Assembly: GCA_029891345.1 (NCBI GenBank)
Contig: CM056993.1
Location: 272,956,900-273,020,899 of the forward strand
DNA: 64,000 bases
Direction: 5' to 3'
Source: Dryococelus australis
Taxonomy: Eukaryota > Arthropoda > Insecta > Phasmatodea > Phasmatidae
Positions 57,909 to 64,000 of the stretch are shown here, in pieces. Each line of letters starts with the position of its first letter. Within the stretch, counting starts at the first letter, position 1. The notes beneath the pieces are model-generated. The model ran no database searches. It had not been told where the DNA came from and was given only the letters and a program-made list of their open reading frames with translations. Position numbers and translations under genes: made by a program.

Positions 57909-58296
57909 AAGGCTGTTCACGATTATGTGAGCACTTTTGAAATCAACCTTAGAAAAATGTCACTGCCCCTGCCTGCATTTATTTTAACGGCGCACTGAGA
58001 GACGTGCGCCCGGTAAAGTTGGTTACGGTGGATAGAAAGTAGTCCCATTCACGATAATTTAAATTATTTCTTATACTTTCTGTTTTTTTTAACACATCAG
58101 CGTGTAAAAATTAGCAGATTTGTGAACTATTTACTTTTCTAATAATTTCACTATTTCACTTGACCGACGCATGAATAAAGTGGCGAGTCTCATGGCAATG
58201 TTAATTTTGCATAAGGTGGAAGAGTACATATAGTGCATACAAGTAGATCTTAAGCAGATCTTTCAAAAGTGCTCACTTTAACGTGAACAACCTATA
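57909..58296 (-). mobile_element. Family W MITE, reverse orientation
   Basis: From 'aaggctgttcacgattatgt' to 'tttaacgtgaacaacctata'. A segment around the TTAGGTAACC word is shortened, making it about 390 bases. Confidence 0.85.
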
Positions 58297-58329
58297 GTAA
58301 GAAATAGTTCTTACTGGCAATATTATGAA

Positions 58330-58484
58330 ACTGAGTGCTCACAAAAGCGGTGTATTGACCCTACGGTGTAATTTTCCAGACTCGGCTAAGCTTTGTTTGC
58401 ATGAGGCGAAGGAATATCCTGGAAGTATAACTTCAACAGGGCTTGAGAAAAGTTGGAAGCAACCGTAATTGGACTATACCAACG
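58330..58484 (-). mobile_element. Family X fragment, reverse orientation
   Basis: 'ggaatatcctggaagtataa' and 'cagggcttgagaaaagttgg' are the reverse of the left end of X copy 3 at 58680. The end 'accgtaattggac' followed by 'tata' matches the X terminus and its target. The rest of the element is absent. Confidence 0.6.
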
Positions 58485-58679
58485 AGACCGTAGTTACTGC
58501 CCGCGCGCGTGTGTGTTTCCACACTCATTTTGGTTAACCTACTATCCCAGACTAGGACCGTAGACTTGGACCGTGTTCAAATTCGTTTTGAGTTTCGTTT
58601 TCTGTGATTTATATTTAGCCTTTCGTAAGGTTGCAGTCGGAACACCACGACATTCAACTGTCTAGTATGCCATGCTATA

Positions 58680-59534
58680 AGCCATTCATAATTACTTAGG
58701 TACAACTTTCCTCAAGCCCTGCTAAAGTTCTACTTCCAGGATGTTCCTAAGCTTCAGTCAAACGTGAAACAAAGATGCACCAAGTCTAGGAAATTACACC
58801 AATGGGACAACGCACCACATTCGTACTCACTCATTTTAATATTATTTTGTATGAGAACTATTTCTTACCAGGCACTGCCAACACGCCTATTTTATTTCTG
58901 TTTTTATTCATATTAACTATGAATGAAATTATCTAATTTATTGATAAAATATAAGCCAGAGCACTATTTAATAAAAATAAGGTTTTTTTTTTTTATGTTA
59001 ATAGAAGTATAAAGGCTGTTCACGATAAAGTGAGCCCTTTAGAAATGAACCTTAGAAAAATGTCACTGCTGCTGCATGCATATATTTTAATGGGCGCACT
59101 GAGTGACAGTTGCCCAGGGAAGTTGGAACCATGGATGGAATGTAGTTCCATACCTTAGCGTCAAATAAAAAGTGTTAGGTAACCATTTGTGATAACTTAA
59201 AATATTACTTTTGCTTTCTATTTTTTAATGCATTGAAGTGTAAAAATGAGCAAATTTTTATACTACTTACTTTCCTAATAATTACAAATTTTACTTGACC
59301 AACGCATGAATATAGTTATGAGACCGATGGCATTGTTAATTTACGTATGGTGGAAGAATACACAACGTGTATTCAAATAGATATTTAGCAGGGCTTCCAT
59401 AAGTGCTCATTTTATTGTGAATACCCTATAAAACGCTTGTGATGCATGACAAATTCAAGAAACAACCCAACAAGTCATATGGGGTGATTTTTCAAAGTCT
59501 TGATTCGAAAAGTGTCACGGTACCACTAATAGAC
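58680..59534 (+). mobile_element. Family X MITE, copy 3, split by a W element
   Basis: The left part (58680-59011) runs from the worn terminus 'aagccattcata' through 'caagccctgctaaagttcta' and 'gagaactatttcttaccagg'. The right part (59427-59534) runs from 'tataaaacgcttgtgat' through 'atttttcaaag' to 'ccactaatagac'. The two parts together give about 440 bases, the length of X copy 2. The W element at 59012-59426 lies between them. Confidence 0.75.
59012..59426 (-). mobile_element. Family W MITE inserted in family X, with TATA duplication
   Basis: From 'aaggctgttcacgataaag' to 'tattgtgaataccc'. TATA stands on both sides (59008-59011 and 59427-59430). The intact X at 55849-55866 has a single TATA at this place ('gtataaaacgcttgtgat'), so the duplication is directly seen. 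Confidence 0.85.
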
Positions 59535-62500
59535 TATACTATGATTTTTTTGTGTCACGATTCCAAAATTAAAACTCCATGAAGTCTTAAATTAAGAAGT
59601 AATTATTATTTAAAGTTGTAAGAGAGTCATTTAAAATTTAAAATCGGCAAACGAAAAAAAATATGACTCATAGTTTTGGTATAAATTATTAGGTAATGAA
59701 AATATACCTATTGTGAGAGTATTTCATTAATTTGAATTGAGAAATAATAACTGCGAGTACAATTGTTACGCATGGTAATGGACGAGACTGGTGGTCAGTC
59801 CAGTGAGTCGGGAAAATCTGCCTGTGTCACGATGATGCTGCCGGCTGCCCAACAGCGGCCGACAGTGGTGCGGAGGAGTAGTGCTCGAACAGCTTGTGGC
59901 CTCCAGGGTTATGCGGGTAGGGATGGGGGTTGTAAGAGGGGATAAGTGGGATCTTATCCCAGGACTGTGGTGCTGAAGTTTACAATTAATAAATGTTCCA
60001 GAGGTGACTGATTACATACTCTAGTAGGTGGTGTAAATAACGGTTTGTCTTCAACAACCCGGGGTGGTGACGTGTGAGATGGCAACGAGAGTGTAAGCCG
60101 GGTCGTTCACCGAGATTCCCTGACGCCCACGAGGTCAGGCTTGGTTGGGCTCGTGCTGGCAGTGGTTGGAAATTCGCACCCAGGAACGCAAGCTTGGCTT
60201 ATTGGAATAATGGCATAGCGAAATATCTAAGACTACTCTGCAAAGTTACCAATATGCGTAACAAAGTTACAAGATAAAGGTAAACGGCAAATGTCACAAA
60301 AGCTGTAGCTCGGGAGATAGCTCCCCCTATATTATATTGGTTAACAAAAGCCATGTGAACAGATATGAGAATGGGAAGGTCCGGAGGGCCATTGGGTTGA
60401 GGGTCCAAGATATTATTTTTGTATTGTATTGTATTGTGAGTACAATGCATACTTGTTTAATCCAATAACATCGCCTGTAGGCTATATATATTTAAACGTT
60501 TCAAACAAGCAAAACAAATATAGCGGTGATTTGGAATTTGTATTTAGTAGCTTGTCAGCTTCGGGGCTAACGAAATGCAAAACGCAAATTAAAAAAAAAA
60601 AAATACGTCATCGATTTTGTCGATAAACTCGGCTCACGTGAATATTATATTTAAAAGAATGTGGCAATATTAGCACGGCCTATTGTGCCGTTTCATAGAA
60701 CGTCACGTTTTATTTTAATGGGACTTATATTTTTAAGTATGTCACTACAGTTTTGATATTTACTACAGTTATATTTGTTATGCTGTCACTGATATGATCT
60801 ATATTTTTAGTCTGTTTTGGGGAACTTGATTTTTACCATTTTGCTCATATACTATTATTGCTAATTTTATAACTATTTATGTCACTTCTAATTAACTTCG
60901 TTTTTGCCTGTTTTGAGAATATGATTTTACTTTTTAGTCTTTACCTCTATTGCGAGTATTTTTATTAATGTCTGGTTATAAATATTTTTTCGATTATTGC
61001 TCTAATTAATTACTTCATACTCTTTTTAATTATTTGAGATTCATATAGTTAACGTTTGAAGTCGATCTGTCCAGTAAAATGTCCCTGTTATTTCTTCCAG
61101 TTGAAATTATTTTAGAGTCATAATATTCGTTTTGGAATTCTTTTGGTCAGACATATATTTCTGCCAGATGTATTGATAAATTTAAATTTTTTTAATTGTT
61201 GTAATTATTGAATGAAGTCTTCCTTAATTAATTATTTCTTTTTGCGTAAATAATTTCTCTTTAATGAAAAAGTACTCCGGTTATTTTTAATTGTTTTGTT
61301 TGGTCAATGTAAAAAGGTAAACATTACTGAATAATTTAAGAAATGGTATGTTTACCTGTTTGAAGAAGTTAACTCATGTGTTCAATTCAAATTTTTGTAC
61401 TATTATCTTGTTCGTTGACACGTGTATATTTTGTTACATTTAATTTAGATTAATTTATAATGTGTTAAGTATATCTATAATTCATAATTTTGCCAGCTGT
61501 AAGTTAAAGAAACTTAACGAAAAATGCCTTTATAATGTCTTTAGAGGTCTTTCTGTTTCCCAATGTGTAATATATTAGTCGCCACACACCGAAGTTCTGA
61601 GCACACTCGATTTGATATAGATGCTGGCGATCAAGGTTAATGCATCCTTCATCAACTTTGTACGTTCAGCTTGTAGTTGACTTCTGAAAATTTATTCACT
61701 TGTATCTTTCTTCATCCGTTGATATAGCTAAGGTCCCCCCCCGCTGTTTAGAGTAAGTTTGTTTGCTGTGTTTATTTTTTTCATATTTCGTGTTTTGTGT
61801 GTGTGCAAGCCACTTTACTTTGTGTTTTTTGTAAACTTAAGCGGTCCACCTATCGTTCATCTTTCGTAGCATCTGTTGTGGCATATAACTACGTGACATG
61901 TTAGTTCGTGGCGCAGCATCCTTGCTGGGATGTTTTCTGCACTTCTAGTCATGGCGTGGTTTTGCGCCTAAAGAGAGAATCCTCTTCTAGCCTGCATTTG
62001 CCCATGTTTGCGCTTTTGGAATCAAGTAAGAACTTTCCTTTTTTCTACATGTAACCACATATGTGCATTCTCGAGACTGTGGCCATGTGTATACAAACTT
62101 TTTGGCATTGTAATTAACCTCTTATGTACTTTTCAAACGATGTTATTCTCAAATTGGTGATAATAATATATGATTTAAACAATATATACAATGTAATTTA
62201 AATTTGAAGCAGTCATTTAAGAAAGGGCATTAGTCCAAAAACAGAGAAAACGTGATTATTTCATAGAATTAATCCTTAGATCATAACTCATCATCTCTGT
62301 AAAGAAAGGGCACGTGTCCCACCTCTCAGTGCCACTAAGCTACGTATGTTGTAAAAGAGATCTAGCTATCAGTATTGAAAAGGTACTTGTCCGTGGACAA
62401 GTGCCCATTCTTAATTGACCTATGTAGTGAGCGGAATAACGTTAGGTATTTTCGATTCGACCTCTCTTTTTGACGTTGCAATTTGTGAGAGTTGTGATTT

Positions 62501-62690
62501 CCAGTTAATAGCAAATTAAATACACTTATTATTAAAATACTTCTGTGGAATGGAATGAAAAAAGTGCAAATGGTCAAACATAGAGGTTGAAACAAACACC
62601 TCTATGCTTCTACATATATTATGTATATATCTATGCTTCCTGACATTGTAAATAGTCACGACATTGTGCAGTAGAAGGAAGTGTGCAGTA
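59535..62690. other. Anonymous, mostly AT-rich sequence
   Basis: 59765-59945 and 60060-60200 are GC-richer patches with frames but no recognisable product. 60420-60440 is a short GTATT repeat. 60640-62300 is T-rich on the plus strand and lacks long frames. Nothing else was recognised. Confidence 0.45.
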
Positions 62691-64000
62691 ATGGCATCAA
62701 CTAGTGAGTGTCCCAGTCCAACAAAAATGAGAAAAAACGGAATACGACACGAGGAAAGACATAAATGCAATATTATTAAAAAGACTAAAGTTAAAGGATT
62801 GTAACACCAGAACTACAAAGGAAAAACTGTTCCAGCAATATTAATAGGTCATCCATGTGGGTAGGTTAATGTTCATCACTTTGAAATATTTTGCTTTTTA
62901 GTTTGTGAACAAAACCAAATAGAAATGAAGTAACTTTGTGCCAATGTGTTAATATACATTCATAAATATTTTTGTCTACTGATAGGGACCCTTGAAAATA
63001 ATGTTCCAGTAAGATAAATAGGTCAGCCAGGCAGATAGTTTACCTTTGTTTACACATTACATTGTGTTATTCTTTTATGTTACGTTTTTGAACAGATGCA
63101 TACGTTATTGCTTCAGTAAGATTTCTGAAGAACAACAAATGCAAATCTTCCAACGTTTGTATGATATGGGTACGAAGAATGAGCAAGACATTTTCTTATC
63201 CAGCCTTATTCCTCAAGAGATAAAACGAATTCGACCGCGCAAAGAATCATCTGTAAGTAAACCTAAAAGGTTTGTTTACAAATACTTCATTTTGGTAAAT
63301 TGCCAGAGATCTGAGGTTTGCAAGAAAGCTTTTGTGAGTCTCTTTGGGGATGTAAGTGTGAAGAGACTGCGACGCCTCCAAAATTATATTTTTCAAGACA
63401 AAACTCCGAAAGATATTAGAGGTATTGGTAACACAAATATATATCTTCCTAACAAATATGTGCTGCTACTGAATGAACACATATCATCATTCCCAGTTTC
63501 TGTCACACACTATTCCTCATGCCAATACAGATTCCTTCCACCAGAGTTGAATTGCCAGAAAATGTGTTATATGTTTAAAACTAAATATCCCAACTCTCCA
63601 ATAACTTATAAGTATTATGTGAACTATTTTAACACTCATTTTGACCTGTCGTTTGGCCCTCCTCAAATTGACACTTGTGTTAAGTGTGAGTAATTGATGG
63701 TTAGACTGAAGAGTCCATCTCTTAATGTAGTTGCCAAAAGAGTAGCAGAAGCTGAACTCCAGATACACAAACGTAGAAGCAAAAAGTACTTAAATAAATC
63801 GAAAACAACAAGAGAAGAATGTCAAAACAATCCGGAATTGTTGGGACTTTGTTTTGAATATCGTCAGGATCTTCCCTTGCCTAAAATACCCGTCCAAGAT
63901 ATTTTTATATGAGGCAATTGTGGGTTAACATATTTTGGGTCCATAATATGAAGACAAACGTATCAGTTCTGTGCACCTACTATGAAGGTATTGCACGTAA
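62691..64000 (+). pseudogene. Two-exon gene of a multicopy, transposon-associated family, broken and running off the end
   Basis: Exon 1 (62691-62860) starts MASTSECPSP, has a basic segment ('RHKCNIIKKTKVKG') and, after a TAA at 62802, continues in the same frame with 'NYKGKTVPAILIGHPCG'. The intron (62861-63095) is GT-AG, beginning gtaggt and ending ttgaacag. Exon 2 continues in phase with 'CIRYCFSKISEEQQMQIF', then 'VCKKAFVSLFGDVSVKRLRR', 'HISSFPVSVTHYSS', and 'SFGPPQIDTCVKCE', where a second TAA stands at 63691. The same frame continues to 63909, and a one-base slip in a T run near 63905 moves the reading to 'QLWVNIFWVHNMKT', open to the window edge. These motifs (Cys pairs, VCK, SHY-like, D-x-C-x-x-C) belong to a large unnamed protein family found in many copies in arthropod and cnidarian genomes, probably transposon-derived. 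I cannot name a catalytic activity. Confidence 0.65.

Overview
The window is non-coding, transposon-packed animal DNA, most likely from an arthropod and probably an insect. It has no operons or bacterial signals. It does have GT-AG introns, many TA and CA microsatellites, tRNA-derived SINEs, a LINE, several classes of cut-and-paste transposon and a Polinton/Maverick. I recognise no intact host protein gene. The species call is an inference from repeat types; no taxon-specific gene is present. All alignments were made by eye.

Layout. 1-2550: nothing beyond the end of one repeat. 2555-8515: a stack of nested insertions. A small TA-target repeat (family X) was split by a 4.6 kb pogo/Tigger-like transposon (2769-7370), which was itself hit by a PIF/Harbinger-like element (3158-4741) and a tRNA-type SINE (5484-5671). 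A CACTG-ended element (family Z, 7449-8515) sits next to it. 8.6-22 kb: mostly anonymous sequence with GC-rich patches, a 245-bp SINE family, CCAAT-bearing MITEs and a hAT-like MITE. 22.1-22.75 kb: a leucine-type tRNA with an unexpected UGA anticodon, then a relic zinc-finger reading frame. 24.7-32.0 kb: a decayed Polinton with major capsid, integrase, phospholipase-like protein, small hydrophobic virion-type protein, adenain-like protease, fibre-like protein, packaging ATPase and minor capsid-like protein, and one terminus built of short repeats. 33.3-34.6 kb: a second zinc-finger relic resembling the N-terminal part of a Maverick-like PolB protein. 38.1-43.2 kb: an almost complete L1/Tx1-like LINE on the minus strand, inserted into a second family Z element. 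43.8-59.5 kb: many copies of a 420-bp TATA-flanked MITE (family W), its relative X, more SINEs and a mariner-like transposase relic. 62.7-64 kb: a two-exon, transposon-associated multicopy-type gene that is broken and runs off the window.

How the parts relate. Polinton genes would have worked together in integration, capsid building, maturation and packaging. Here nearly every long frame carries a stop or frameshift, and no polymerase lies inside the element. W and X share similar ends (around TTCACGGT) and TA-rich targets, so they may have used one transposase source. The clearest results are nested insertions where removing the insert gives a continuous older sequence.
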